This document shows positions 34,897 to 44,356 of a DNA stretch of 64,000 nt, piece after piece. Below the pieces are notes generated by a model. That model saw nothing but the letters and a program-made list of their open reading frames with translations, searched no databases and was not told where the DNA came from. The DNA is from an uncultured Prevotellaceae bacterium (lineage in GTDB: Bacteria > Bacteroidota > Bacteroidia > Bacteroidales > Bacteroidaceae). Each line of letters starts with the position of its first letter. Positions within the stretch are counted from its first letter, which is position 1. The DNA lies in NCBI GenBank assembly GCA_902789415.1, contig CADAOD010000007.1, positions 62,001 to 126,000 of the forward strand, written 5' to 3'. A program made the position numbers and the translations under genes.

Positions 34897-35970
34897 ATGA
34901 GAGATGTAACACTTGTCCTTTCGGACGGAACTAAATTTCACGGCAAGAGTTTCGGTAGCGAGAAACCCGTAGCAGGTGAGGTGGTATTTAATACGGCTAT
35001 GATGGGTTATCCCGAGAGCCTTACCGACCCCAGCTATGCCGGACAGTTGATGACACTTACCTATCCGCTGGTAGGTAACTATGGTGTGCCACCATTCAGT
35101 ATTGAAAATAATGGACTGGCAACCTTTATGGAGAGCGACAAAATTTATGCTTCGGCCATCATCGTGAGCGACTACAGCGAGCAGTACTCACATTGGAATG
35201 CCACCGAGAGCTTGGCCGACTGGCTGAAGCGCGAGGGTGTCCCCGGCATTACCGGTATCGACACACGCGAACTTACCAAGGTGCTGCGTGAGCATGGTGT
35301 GATGATGGGACAGATTATTTTTGACGATGAGCCCAATAACATCCCTACGGCTGAGTATGAGGGCATCAACTGGGTAGACAAAGTAAGCTGCAAAGACATT
35401 ATCCGCTATAACGAAGGCGCTGGCCGCAAGGTAGTGCTGGTAGATTGCGGTGTAAAGAATAATATTATCCGCTGTCTGGTTAACCGCGGTGTTGAGGTAA
35501 TCCGCGTGCCCTGGAACTACGACTACACTAACATGGAGTTCGACGGATTGTTCCTGGCTAACGGCCCTGGCGATCCCGATATGTGTGTGGATGCTGTAGA
35601 GATTCTGAAAAAACAGATGTCGGCATCGCGCAAGCCTATCTGCGGTATCTGTATGGGTAACCAGTTGCTGGCTAAGGCTGGCGGTGCAACCATCTACAAG
35701 CTTAAGTACGGACACCGTTCGCACAACCAGCCAGTTCGCGAGGTAGGAACCAACCGCTGCTACGTTACATCACAGAATCATGGTTATGCTGTTGATGCTG
35801 CCACACTGGGTAACGACTGGCGCGAGCTGTTTGTAAACATGAACGACGGTTCGAACGAGGGTATCCGTCATCTCTCATTGCCCTGGTTCTCGAGCCAGTT
35901 CCACCCTGAGGCTTGCTCAGGCCCCGTTGACACAGTATTTATGTTTGACCGTTTTATTGAGACATTATGA
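34897..35970 (+). CDS. carA: Carbamoyl-phosphate synthase small subunit CarA
   Basis: Glutaminase subunit that supplies ammonia for carbamoyl phosphate (arginine and pyrimidine synthesis). 357 residues: the N-terminal CarA domain (LVLSDGTKFHGKSFG; NTAMMGYPESLTDPSY), then class I amidotransferase with the nucleophile Cys in CGICMGNQ (usually CLGHQ) and FHPEACSGP with His-x-Glu. Overlaps carB by 4 bases. Confidence 0.97.
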   Translation: MRDVTLVLSDGTKFHGKSFGSEKPVAGEVVFNTAMMGYPESLTDPSYAGQLMTLTYPLVGNYGVPPFSIENNGLATFMESDKIYASAIIVSDYSEQYSHWNATESLADWLKREGVPGITGIDTRELTKVLREHGVMMGQIIFDDEPNNIPTAEYEGINWVDKVSCKDIIRYNEGAGRKVVLVDCGVKNNIIRCLVNRGVEVIRVPWNYDYTNMEFDGLFLANGPGDPDMCVDAVEILKKQMSASRKPICGICMGNQLLAKAGGATIYKLKYGHRSHNQPVREVGTNRCYVTSQNHGYAVDAATLGNDWRELFVNMNDGSNEGIRHLSLPWFSSQFHPEACSGPVDTVFMFDRFIETL

Positions 35971-38900
35971 AAGATAATAGTATAAAGAAAGTGCTGTTGC
36001 TGGGTAGCGGCGCATTGAAGATTGGTGAGGCTGGAGAGTTTGACTACAGTGGTTCGCAGGCTCTGAAAGCACTGCGCGAAGAGGGCGTAAAGACGGTGTT
36101 GATTAACCCTAACATCGCCACCGTGCAGACATCAGAGGGTGTAGCCGACGAGATTTACTTCCTGCCCGTTCAGCCTTATTTCGTAGAGCGAGTAATCGAA
36201 AAGGAGCGTCCCGACGGCATTCTGTTGGCTTTCGGTGGTCAGACTGCATTGAACTGTGGTGTGGAGCTTTACCAGAGCGGCGTACTTGAGAAGTATGGTG
36301 TTAAGGTGCTGGGTACACCCGTGCAGGCTATCATGGATACTGAGGACCGCGAGCTGTTTGTAAAGAAGCTGGATGAGATCGGTGTAAAGACCATCAAGAG
36401 CGAGGCTTGCTCTGATATCGAGAGTGCCCGCAAGGCAGCCAAGGCACTGGGGTATCCTGTGATTCTGCGTGCTGCCTACGCACTCGGCGGTCTGGGTTCT
36501 GGTTTCTGCGACAATGAGGAGGAACTCGACAAACTGGCCGAGAAAGCCTTCGCCTTCTCACCACAGGTGTTGGTAGAGAAATCGCTGAAGGGATGGAAGG
36601 AGATTGAGTATGAGGTAGTACGCGATAAATATGATAACTGTATCACCGTATGTAATATGGAGAACTTCGATCCCCTGGGAATCCACACAGGTGAATCAAT
36701 CGTTATCGCACCTTCGCAGACACTTACCAACTCTGAATATCATAAACTGCGTGCACTGGCCATCAAGATTATCCGTCACATCGGTATCGTAGGTGAGTGT
36801 AATGTACAGTATGCTTTCGACCCACAGTCGGAAGATTACCGTGTGATTGAGGTAAATGCCCGCTTGAGTCGTTCGTCTGCCTTGGCATCAAAGGCCACAG
36901 GTTATCCTTTGGCTTTCGTAGCTGCCAAGTTGGGTATGGGCTACGGTCTGTTCGAACTGAAAAACTCGGTTACCAAGACAACAAGTGCCTTCTTCGAGCC
37001 TGCTCTCGACTATGTGGTTTGTAAGATTCCACGTTGGGACCTCTCTAAGTTCCATGGTGTAGACAAGGAGCTCGGTTCGTCAATGAAGTCGGTAGGTGAG
37101 GTAATGGCCATCGGTCGCAACTTTGAGGAGGCTATCCAGAAGGGCTTGCGCATGATTGGTCAGGGCATGCACGGATTCGTAGAGAACAAGGAGCTGAAGA
37201 TTAACGATATCGACGCCGCCCTGCGCGAGCCAACCGATAAGCGTATCTTCGTAATCTCGAAGGCCATGCACGACAAGCAGTACGACATCGATCGCATTCA
37301 CGAGTTGACCAAGATTGACAAGTGGTTCCTGCAGAAGCTGAAGCACATTATCGATATTGACGAGCAGTTGAAGAAACAGAATATCAACACCGTCGAGAAG
37401 GATCTGCTGCGCCAGGCAAAGGTTTACGGATTTACCGATTTTCAGATTGCTCGCGCTATTGGTTTGGAGGGCGAGACCCGCAACATGCACGAAGCTTCGT
37501 TGTTGGTTCGCAATCGTCGTAAGCAGTTCGGTATCTTGCCTGTAGTAAAGCAGATTGATACCTTGGCTGCTGAGTATCCCGCACAAACCAACTATCTGTA
37601 TGTTACCTATAGTGGCGTGGCCAGCGATATACAGTTTGAGAACGACAAGAAGAGTATCATCGTACTAGGTTCGGGTGCTTATCGCATAGGTTCGTCGGTA
37701 GAGTTCGACTGGTGTGGTGTTCAGGCTTTGAATACCATCCGTAAGGAAGGCTGGCGTAGTGTGATGATTAACTACAACCCCGAGACGGTATCTACAGACT
37801 ATGATATGTGCGATCGTCTATATTTCGACGAGCTCACATTCGAGCGTGTATTGGATATCATCGACATGGAACAGCCTCATGGTGTGATTGTATCTACCGG
37901 TGGTCAGATTCCTAATAACCTGGCTGTATATCTCGACGAGCAACACGTGAACATTCTTGGTACTCAGGCCGTTGATATCGATGGTGCCGAGGACCGTGCC
38001 AAGTTCTCGCAGATGCTGAACGAGATTGGTGTGAACCAGCCTGAGTGGAGCGCACTTACATCGATGGAGGATATTGACAACTTTGTTGACCGTGTAGGTT
38101 TCCCTGTGCTGGTACGTCCATCATACGTACTTTCAGGTGCAGCCATGAACGTTTGCTCAAACAAGGAGGAACTTGAGAAGTTCCTGCAGTTGGCAGCCAA
38201 CGTGTCGGAGGATCACCCTGTAGTGGTTTCGAAATTTATTGAGAATGCCAAGGAAATTGAGATGGATGCCGTAGCCAAGGATGGCGAGATTATGGCTTAT
38301 GCCATCAGTGAACATATCGAGTTTGCCGGTGTACACTCAGGCGATGCTACTATCCAGTTCCCACCACAGAAACTGTATGTTGAGACCGTTCGCCGCATCA
38401 AGCGTATCTCGCGTCAGATTGCCAAGGCACTGCACATCAACGGTCCGTTTAACATCCAGTATATGGCCCGTGAGAACGATATCTTGGTTATTGAGTGTAA
38501 CCTGCGTGCATCGCGTAGCTTCCCATTTGTCAGCAAGGTTCTTAAGCTGAACCTCATCGACTTGGCTACCAAGGTGATGCTCGGTCTGCCTGTAGAGAAG
38601 CCTAAGAAGAACCTGTTCGATCTCGACTATGTAGGTATCAAGGCTTCGCAGTTCAGCTTTAACCGTCTGCAGAAGGCCGACCCTGTACTGGGTGTGGATA
38701 TGGCTTCTACCGGTGAGGTTGGCTGTATCGGTGATAACACCGACACTGCATTACTTAAGGCAATGCTTAGCGTTGGCCATCGCATTCCAAAGAAGACAGT
38801 TTTGCTTTCAACAGGTTCGGCTAAGCAGAAGGCTGAGATGCTGGATGCCGCCCGACAGTTGGTTGAAAACGGCTACGAGTTGTATGCTACAGGTGGTACA

Positions 38901-39194
38901 TCAAAGTACCTTACCGACAATGGCATTGTTAACACCTTGGTACACTGGCCTTCGGATAATGCCCAGCCACAGGCACTTGACCTGCTTCATGAGCACAAGA
39001 TCGATATGGTTGTTAATATTCCTAAGAATCTTACAACCCACGAACTTACCAATGGTTACAAGATTCGTCGTGCAGCCATCGATCTGAACGTTCCTCTGAT
39101 TACCAACAGCCGACTGGCGAGTGCATTCATTCATGCTTTCTGTAGTATTAAACTGAATGAAATTGGTATCAAGTCTTGGTCGGAATATAAGTAA
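35967..39194 (+). CDS. carB: Carbamoyl-phosphate synthase large subunit CarB
   Basis: 1075 residues, normal length. Two ATP-grasp halves (start LLLGSGALKIGEAGEFDYSG and IVLGSGAYRIGSSVEFDW), the oligomerisation middle, and a C-terminal MGS-like allosteric domain (VLLSTGSAKQKAEMLDAARQL). Its start overlaps the carA stop. A hairpin without a U-tract lies after the stop at 39209-39225. Confidence 0.97.
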   Translation: MKDNSIKKVLLLGSGALKIGEAGEFDYSGSQALKALREEGVKTVLINPNIATVQTSEGVADEIYFLPVQPYFVERVIEKERPDGILLAFGGQTALNCGVELYQSGVLEKYGVKVLGTPVQAIMDTEDRELFVKKLDEIGVKTIKSEACSDIESARKAAKALGYPVILRAAYALGGLGSGFCDNEEELDKLAEKAFAFSPQVLVEKSLKGWKEIEYEVVRDKYDNCITVCNMENFDPLGIHTGESIVIAPSQTLTNSEYHKLRALAIKIIRHIGIVGECNVQYAFDPQSEDYRVIEVNARLSRSSALASKATGYPLAFVAAKLGMGYGLFELKNSVTKTTSAFFEPALDYVVCKIPRWDLSKFHGVDKELGSSMKSVGEVMAIGRNFEEAIQKGLRMIGQGMHGFVENKELKINDIDAALREPTDKRIFVISKAMHDKQYDIDRIHELTKIDKWFLQKLKHIIDIDEQLKKQNINTVEKDLLRQAKVYGFTDFQIARAIGLEGETRNMHEASLLVRNRRKQFGILPVVKQIDTLAAEYPAQTNYLYVTYSGVASDIQFENDKKSIIVLGSGAYRIGSSVEFDWCGVQALNTIRKEGWRSVMINYNPETVSTDYDMCDRLYFDELTFERVLDIIDMEQPHGVIVSTGGQIPNNLAVYLDEQHVNILGTQAVDIDGAEDRAKFSQMLNEIGVNQPEWSALTSMEDIDNFVDRVGFPVLVRPSYVLSGAAMNVCSNKEELEKFLQLAANVSEDHPVVVSKFIENAKEIEMDAVAKDGEIMAYAISEHIEFAGVHSGDATIQFPPQKLYVETVRRIKRISRQIAKALHINGPFNIQYMARENDILVIECNLRASRSFPFVSKVLKLNLIDLATKVMLGLPVEKPKKNLFDLDYVGIKASQFSFNRLQKADPVLGVDMASTGEVGCIGDNTDTALLKAMLSVGHRIPKKTVLLSTGSAKQKAEMLDAARQLVENGYELYATGGTSKYLTDNGIVNTLVHWPSDNAQPQALDLLHEHKIDMVVNIPKNLTTHELTNGYKIRRAAIDLNVPLITNSRLASAFIHAFCSIKLNEIGIKSWSEYK

Positions 39195-39250
39195 AATAGA
39201 TGCCTATAAGGGCTATATTAGCCCTGAAATGCAAAAAAATGGTGTAATAA

Positions 39251-39282
39251 TTTGGTTATTTCAAATTATTGCACTATTTTTG
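39251..39282 (+). promoter_or_regulatory. Promoter of the receiver-kinase/nspC operon
   Basis: TTTG (39251-39254), 20 bases, TATTTTTG (39275-39282), 36 bases before ATG 39318. Confidence 0.66.
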
Positions 39283-39317
39283 CAAAGTTAATAATAACAA
39301 TTACTGATCCTACAGGC

Positions 39318-40460
39318 ATGGACGTAGCAGATACACTCGAATCCAAGATAAACCGCAGTGAGTACAAAGTGCTTATTGTTGATGACGTTGTTAGTAATGT
39401 CTTACTGCTGAAGATATTGCTGACAAACGAGAAATTTCAGGTATGTACCGCAAATAACGGTACCACATGTATTGAGCAGGCAAAGAAGGAGCATCCCGAC
39501 CTGATTCTGCTTGATGTAATGATGCCCGACATCAGCGGTTTTGATACAGCAGTGATATTGAAGAAGGACGAGGAGACAAAGGATATTCCCATCATCTTCC
39601 TTACGGCCTTGAATACCCCTCAGGATTTGGTACACGGTTTCCAGGTTGGAGCCAGCGACTTCTTGACAAAGCCATTTAACAAGGAAGAGTTGATAATGCG
39701 TGTGATGCAGCAGATTTCGTTGGTAGCTGCTAAGCGTATTATTGAGCAGCAGAATAACGACCTGCGTGCCACTTTGGCAAACCGCGATAAAATGTACTCG
39801 GTTATTGCTCACGATTTGCGTTCGCCAATGGCCAGCATCCGCATGGTGCTGAATCTGGTAGTAGCTTCTACATCGCCCGAAACCGTAGGAACCGAACTCT
39901 ATGAACTGCTTGATAAGGCCAACCGCGAATCAGAAGATGTTCATGATTTGTTGGACAACCTGTTGAAGTGGACCAAGAGTCAGACCGGTCGTTTGACCGT
40001 TGTTGTTCAGGACCTTGATTTGAACGATATCATTCCTGGTGTGGTTGAGATATTTGAGATGATAGCGCAAACCAAGCATATTAAGTTGGTGCTCCAGCCA
40101 TCAGCTAATAACCTTATTGTTACTGCTGATAACGATATGCTTAAAACCGTATTACGTAATTTCCTCTCGAATGCTATTAAGTTCTCGCCCGAGAATTCTA
40201 CTATCGAAATCGGTATGGCTGCCGAAGGCGATTTTGCCAAGATTAGCGTAACCGACCATGGCGTAGGTATCGCAGCAGATAGACTCGGTTCTATTTTCCG
40301 TAAGGGTGACACTACCTACGGAACCGGCGGAGAAGAAGGTTCGGGACTTGGACTCCAGCTCTGTCAGGACTTCGCCCGTAAGAATGGAGGTGATTGTTAT
40401 GTTGAATCGACCGAAGGTCAAGGTAGTACTTTTAGTTTTACTGTTCCACTAAAGAAATAA
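39318..40460 (+). CDS. Hybrid response regulator-histidine kinase, cytoplasmic
   Basis: 380 residues with no membrane segment. The N-terminal receiver domain has Asp22/Asp23, phospho-acceptor Asp66 (LLDVMMPD) and Lys118 (LTKPF). It is followed by HisKA with His165 in IAHDLRSP and a HATPase domain (NFLSNAIKFS, DHGVGIA, GSGLGLQL). The receiver-first order suggests the kinase is controlled by phosphorylation from another kinase. The start ATG 39318 follows the promoter and is preferred to an in-frame codon at 39252 inside the -33 box. Its TAA overlaps the nspC ATG. Confidence 0.9.
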   Translation: MDVADTLESKINRSEYKVLIVDDVVSNVLLLKILLTNEKFQVCTANNGTTCIEQAKKEHPDLILLDVMMPDISGFDTAVILKKDEETKDIPIIFLTALNTPQDLVHGFQVGASDFLTKPFNKEELIMRVMQQISLVAAKRIIEQQNNDLRATLANRDKMYSVIAHDLRSPMASIRMVLNLVVASTSPETVGTELYELLDKANRESEDVHDLLDNLLKWTKSQTGRLTVVVQDLDLNDIIPGVVEIFEMIAQTKHIKLVLQPSANNLIVTADNDMLKTVLRNFLSNAIKFSPENSTIEIGMAAEGDFAKISVTDHGVGIAADRLGSIFRKGDTTYGTGGEEGSGLGLQLCQDFARKNGGDCYVESTEGQGSTFSFTVPLKK

Positions 40461-41581
40461 TGAATACACCTATTTATATTATAGAAGAAACAAAGCTTCG
40501 CCGTAACCTCAGTTTGATAGCTGAAGTTGCGGCGAAAGCCGATATTGAGGTTATACTTGCTTTCAAGGCTTTTGCCCTTTGGAAGACGTTCCCCATTTTC
40601 CGTGAGTATATTAATAGCACAACAGCAAGTTCGCTGTCGGAGGCCCGTTTGGCATTCGAGGAGTTTAAGGCACCCGCCCATACTTACTCGCCTGCTTATA
40701 CCGAAGAGGAGTTCCCCGAGATTGTGAAGTGTTCGTCGCATATCACATTCAATTCGCTATCGCAATACGAGCGATTCCACGAGCAAGCCAAATCGGTATC
40801 GTTGGGACTGCGAGTTAATCCCGAATATTCCGAGGTTAGTACATTATTATATAATCCATGCGCACCTGGTACCCGTTTTGGTATTACTGCTGATAAGCTA
40901 CCTGAGCAGTTGCCTGCCGACATTGAAGGTTTCCACTGTCATACACTCTGCGAAAGTGGACCTGATGTTTTCCAGCGCACACTGGTGCACATAGAGGATA
41001 AATTTGCTAAGTGGTTTCCACAACTCAAGTGGATCAATTTTGGTGGTGGTCATCTGATGACACGCAAGGATTACGATGTAGAACTGCTTATTAAAATAAT
41101 ACAGGACTTTAAAAAACGCTATCCATGGCTGAAGATTATTCTGGAACCAGGTAGTGCTTTTGCGTGGCAAACCGGACCTCTTGTATCGCACGTGGTAGAT
41201 ATTGTAGAAGATAAAGGTATAAAAACTGCTATACTTGATGTAAGCTTTACCTGCCACATGCCCGACTGTTTGGAGATGCCATATATGCCCGAAGTGAGAG
41301 GTGCCGAGATAGTTGAGATGGAAAAAGCTATCGAACCGTTGACTTATCGTTTGGGTGGTAACAGTTGTTTGAGTGGTGATTTTATGGGTTCGTGGCTTTT
41401 TGATCACGAATTAAAAGTAGGTGAAGAAATTATTTTCGAGGATATGATTCACTACACAACGGTGAAAACTTGTACTTTTAATGGAATTTCACATCCTGCT
41501 ATAGGTATGTTGCATGCAAACGGCGAATTGGAGATTTTACGCAGTTTTGGGTATGAAGATTACCGAAATCGCATGGATTAG
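40460..41581 (+). CDS. nspC: Carboxynorspermidine decarboxylase NspC
   Basis: PLP enzyme that converts carboxynorspermidine or carboxyspermidine to norspermidine or spermidine. 373 residues. PLP Lys36 in LAFKAFAL, GFHCHTLCES, NFGGGHLMTR, EPGSAFAW, and the dimer-partner Cys in SCLSGD. The first step, carboxynorspermidine dehydrogenase, is not in the window. One-base overlap with the kinase gene (TAATG) shows co-translation. Confidence 0.93.
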   Translation: MNTPIYIIEETKLRRNLSLIAEVAAKADIEVILAFKAFALWKTFPIFREYINSTTASSLSEARLAFEEFKAPAHTYSPAYTEEEFPEIVKCSSHITFNSLSQYERFHEQAKSVSLGLRVNPEYSEVSTLLYNPCAPGTRFGITADKLPEQLPADIEGFHCHTLCESGPDVFQRTLVHIEDKFAKWFPQLKWINFGGGHLMTRKDYDVELLIKIIQDFKKRYPWLKIILEPGSAFAWQTGPLVSHVVDIVEDKGIKTAILDVSFTCHMPDCLEMPYMPEVRGAEIVEMEKAIEPLTYRLGGNSCLSGDFMGSWLFDHELKVGEEIIFEDMIHYTTVKTCTFNGISHPAIGMLHANGELEILRSFGYEDYRNRMD

Positions 41582-41642
41582 GGCTGTTTTTGTAAACAAA
41601 TCGATAAAATGGCACTTTTTTTGAAAAAAAATCGCTGAAAAG

Positions 41643-41673
41643 TTTGTCAGTTCAAAAAAAAGCATTACCTTTG
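41643..41673 (+). promoter_or_regulatory. Promoter of the four-tRNA cluster
   Basis: TTTG (41643-41646), 19 bases, TACCTTTG (41666-41673). The flanking GCACCC segment also follows the tRNA-Asp promoter box. Confidence 0.72.
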
Positions 41674-41714
41674 CACCCGCAATCAAGAGAGATGCCTCTG
41701 ATAAAGAGAACAAC

Positions 41715-41787
41715 GCGGAAATAGCTCAGTTGGTAGAGCACAACCTTGCCAAGGTTGGGGTCGCGGGTCCGAGTCCCGTTTTCCGCT
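41715..41787 (+). tRNA. tRNA-Gly (anticodon GCC), copy 1
   Basis: Acceptor GCGGAAA with TTTCCGC; anticodon loop between CAACC and GGTTG has TTGCCAA, anticodon GCC; T-arm GGGTCCGAGTCCC. Same sequence as 42032-42104. Confidence 0.93.
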
Positions 41788-41837
41788 CATTTGTTGAACA
41801 AAAAAGAGACGTTAAGGAATGGCCTTAATGAAAAAAT

Positions 41838-41919
41838 GCCCAGGTGGCGGAATTGGTAGACGCGCACGTTTCAGGTGCGTGTGCCGCAAGGCGTGCAGGT
41901 TCGAGTCCTGTTCTGGGCA
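41838..41919 (+). tRNA. tRNA-Leu (anticodon CAG)
   Basis: Class II tRNA with a long variable arm. Acceptor GCCCAGG with TCTGGGC, D-arm GCGGAATTGGTAGACGC, anticodon loop TTCAGGT with CAG. Confidence 0.92.
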
Positions 41920-41942
41920 CTCTTTTTTATTCAGCGTATGTT

Positions 41943-42026
41943 GGAGAGGTGGCGGAATTGGTAGACGCGCTACTTTGAGGGGGTAGTGTCAATTGCGACG
42001 TGGGAGTTCGAGTCTCCTCCTCTTCA
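41943..42026 (+). tRNA. tRNA-Leu (anticodon GAG)
   Basis: Class II tRNA: acceptor GGAGAGG with CCTCTTC, D-arm as in the preceding Leu gene, anticodon loop TTGAGGG with GAG, long variable arm TGTCAATTGCGACGT. Confidence 0.92.
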
Positions 42027-42031
42027 CCCTT

Positions 42032-42104
42032 GCGGAAATAGCTCAGTTGGTAGAGCACAACCTTGCCAAGGTTGGGGTCGCGGGTCCGAGTCCCGTTTTC
42101 CGCT
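42032..42104 (+). tRNA. tRNA-Gly (anticodon GCC), copy 2
   Basis: Identical to 41715-41787. Only 5 bases follow tRNA-Leu(GAG), so these must be processed from one precursor. CTCTTTTTTATAG follows, a weak termination signal. Confidence 0.93.
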
Positions 42105-42142
42105 CTTTTTTATAGGAAAACAACATCTTTTTCACAAAAAAC

Positions 42143-42685
42143 ATGAATTTATACTTAAGATATTTTGATCGAGAGACTCTCGTTTCAACCGTAGATGAGG
42201 CAATAGAATTTTTGAGTTCAATAAACGAGATTGATATGAATCCGCTTCTTGAAGCTGATATTCGTGAATATGCATCAAGCGACGTGTTCTATCCCAAAAG
42301 ATATAAAGTTCATCCTCGTGTTTATTTCATTATTATTAAGACCGAAGCTGCAACTATGCAGGACTTTAAGGATAAGAAAGCTGTTCATACGCCAGAGCCT
42401 AACGAGCAGCCTATGAAAATTACTCCTACCTTGATGCGTTTGCATGAGATAAACGAAGGATGGTACGAAGGATATTTAGATTTTAAGCGTGTACTCTTAG
42501 TTCCAGGCACTGGTAAATTCCAGTATCGCGATACCCAATTTGCTGCTCGTGTAAAGGCATTCTCGGGTATGGAGTGCTATGAGCGCATGATTGACTATCT
42601 GCGCGACCGTGTTGATTCACGTAGTCAGTTCCCTTCACCTAAAGGTAAGAACTTTAAGTTTCGTTTCCTCGGCAAAGCTAAGTAA
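42143..42685 (+). CDS. Conserved Bacteroidales protein of unknown function
   Basis: 180 residues, soluble, no signal peptide or membrane segment. Begins MNLYLRYFDRETLVSTVDEAIEFLSSI; the middle is basic (FYPKRYKVHPRVYFIIIKTE) and the C-terminus is Arg/Lys/Phe-rich (GKNFKFRFLGKAK). I do not recognise the family. It follows the tRNA cluster and precedes ssb by 20 bases on the same strand. Confidence 0.7.
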   Translation: MNLYLRYFDRETLVSTVDEAIEFLSSINEIDMNPLLEADIREYASSDVFYPKRYKVHPRVYFIIIKTEAATMQDFKDKKAVHTPEPNEQPMKITPTLMRLHEINEGWYEGYLDFKRVLLVPGTGKFQYRDTQFAARVKAFSGMECYERMIDYLRDRVDSRSQFPSPKGKNFKFRFLGKAK

Positions 42686-42705
42686 TCTATATAAACGCTC
42701 CTATT

Positions 42706-43068
42706 ATGAATAAGGTAATGCTTATTGGCAATGTTGGCCAAGAACCCGAAGTTAGATATGTTGACCAAGGCGTAGCAGTTGCACGTATCAGATTGGCAAC
42801 AACCGAACGTGGCTATACGCTACAGAATGGTACCCAGGTGCCTGATCATACTGATTGGCATAATGTGATACTTTGGCGTCGACTGGCTGAGATTGTAGAG
42901 AAATATGTGCATAAGGGAGATAAACTGTATATAGAGGGCCGTATCCGCTATACTACGTACGATGACAAACAAGGTCAGCGTCGTTATGCTACTGAGATAT
43001 GGGCGGATAATATGGAAATGCTTTCACCAAAATCAGACAATGGACTATCTTCAACAAATCCTGAGTGA
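42706..43068 (+). CDS. ssb: Single-stranded DNA-binding protein
   Basis: 120 residues, one OB fold: MLIGNVGQEPEVRYVDQGVAVARIRLATTE, WHNVILWRRLAEIVEKYVHKGDKLYIEGRI, YATEIWADNMEML. The usual disordered tail with an acidic DDDxPF-like tip is missing; the protein ends SDNGLSSTNPE, and its last codons overlap the start of gldE by 29 bases. Likely DNA replication or repair; it may be an auxiliary SSB. Confidence 0.92.
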   Translation: MNKVMLIGNVGQEPEVRYVDQGVAVARIRLATTERGYTLQNGTQVPDHTDWHNVILWRRLAEIVEKYVHKGDKLYIEGRIRYTTYDDKQGQRRYATEIWADNMEMLSPKSDNGLSSTNPE

Positions 43069-44356
43069 AGTAACTGTCACAGCACCAACTATGGGTGCTG
43101 TGATAGCTATTATAATAGCAGGCTTACTTCTTTTATTTTCCGGCTTTGCCTCCGGCTCTGAAATTGCTTTCTTCTCTCTTTCGCCTAATGATTTAAATGA
43201 GTTGAACGACGAGAAGAACGATTCGGATAAATACATTCTACAATTACGTGACGATTCGGAGCGTACATTGGCTACAATACTGATTACTAATAATTTGGTA
43301 AACGTAACCATTATTATGCTCTGCAATTATTTCTTTGCGCATGTAGTTGACTTTGGTGGTGCGCTCTGGCTGCAGTTCGTTATCATTACGGTATTACTTA
43401 CATTCTTGCTGCTGCTTTTTGGCGAGATTATGCCAAAAGTTTATGCTGGTCAGCACGCTTTGTCGTTTTGTCGCAAGGTTGCTGGAAGCATTATGGTGCT
43501 ACGCAAGTTGTTCTATCCATTATCATCTGTACTTATCCGCTCAGGGATTATTGCTGAGAAGGTGGTGCAGAAAGAGAATCACGCGCTGAGTGTTGACGAT
43601 TTGGAACAGGCTTTGGAACTTACCGATAAGGAAGAACTGAAGGACGAAAAGAATATGCTTGAAGGTATTGTCCGCTTTGGTGACGAGACAGCCAAAGAGG
43701 TCATGACCAGTCGCCAGGATGTGGTTGACCTTGATTTCAGTCTGCCTTTCCCCGATGTGTTGAAATGTATTATCGAGAATAATTATTCGCGTATCCCTGT
43801 TTATCAGGATACTATCGATAATATTCGTGGTATTCTTTATATTAAGGATTTGTTGCCACATCTGTCTAAGCCTGCTACATTCCGTTGGCAATCATTGATA
43901 CGTCCACCATATTTTGTGCCGGAAACAAAGAAAATCGACGACTTGCTGCGCGATTTCCAAGAGAATAAAGTGCACATTGCGGTTGTGGTGGATGAGTTTG
44001 GCGGTACAAGCGGTATTATTACACTCGAGGATATCTTGGAGGAGATTGTTGGCGAAATAAATGACGAGTATGACGAGGAGGAAAAATCGTATACCCGTAT
44101 TAATGCCAATACCTATATATTTGAGGGTAAGACTTTGTTGAGCGATTTCTATAAGATTCTCGACCTGGATGATGAAACATTCGAGGATGTAGAAGGTGAT
44201 GCCGATTCACTGGCTGGACTGCTGCTCGAAATCAAAGGCGATTTCCCTGAGGAGCATGAGCGCTTAGACTATAAAAACTTTACCTTCGAGGTTACGGAGT
44301 TAGATGAGCACCGCATCTCGAAGGTAAAAGTTGTAATTCACGATACCGAGAAATAA
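43040..44356 (+). CDS. gldE: GldE-like hemolysin/CNNM-family transporter protein
   Basis: 438 residues from ATG 43040 (MDYLQQILSEV). DUF21/CNNM membrane domain with about four helices (AVIAIIIAGLLLLFSGFASGSEIAFFSL), then a CBS pair (about 215-335, including EFGGTSGIITLEDILEEIVGEI) and a C-terminal CorC_HlyC domain. In Flavobacteria GldE supports gliding and type IX secretion; in non-gliding Bacteroidales the role is less clear, possibly metal transport. The position after ssb is conserved in Bacteroidetes. Converges tail to tail, with no gap, on the peptidase gene. Confidence 0.87.
   Translation: MDYLQQILSEVTVTAPTMGAVIAIIIAGLLLLFSGFASGSEIAFFSLSPNDLNELNDEKNDSDKYILQLRDDSERTLATILITNNLVNVTIIMLCNYFFAHVVDFGGALWLQFVIITVLLTFLLLLFGEIMPKVYAGQHALSFCRKVAGSIMVLRKLFYPLSSVLIRSGIIAEKVVQKENHALSVDDLEQALELTDKEELKDEKNMLEGIVRFGDETAKEVMTSRQDVVDLDFSLPFPDVLKCIIENNYSRIPVYQDTIDNIRGILYIKDLLPHLSKPATFRWQSLIRPPYFVPETKKIDDLLRDFQENKVHIAVVVDEFGGTSGIITLEDILEEIVGEINDEYDEEEKSYTRINANTYIFEGKTLLSDFYKILDLDDETFEDVEGDADSLAGLLLEIKGDFPEEHERLDYKNFTFEVTELDEHRISKVKVVIHDTEK

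Noticed and set aside
39209-39225. Hairpin AGGGCTA-TAT-TAGCCCT after carB as a Rho-independent terminator
   Set aside because: No U-tract follows on either strand; it may still be a Rho-related or processing hairpin but is not called.
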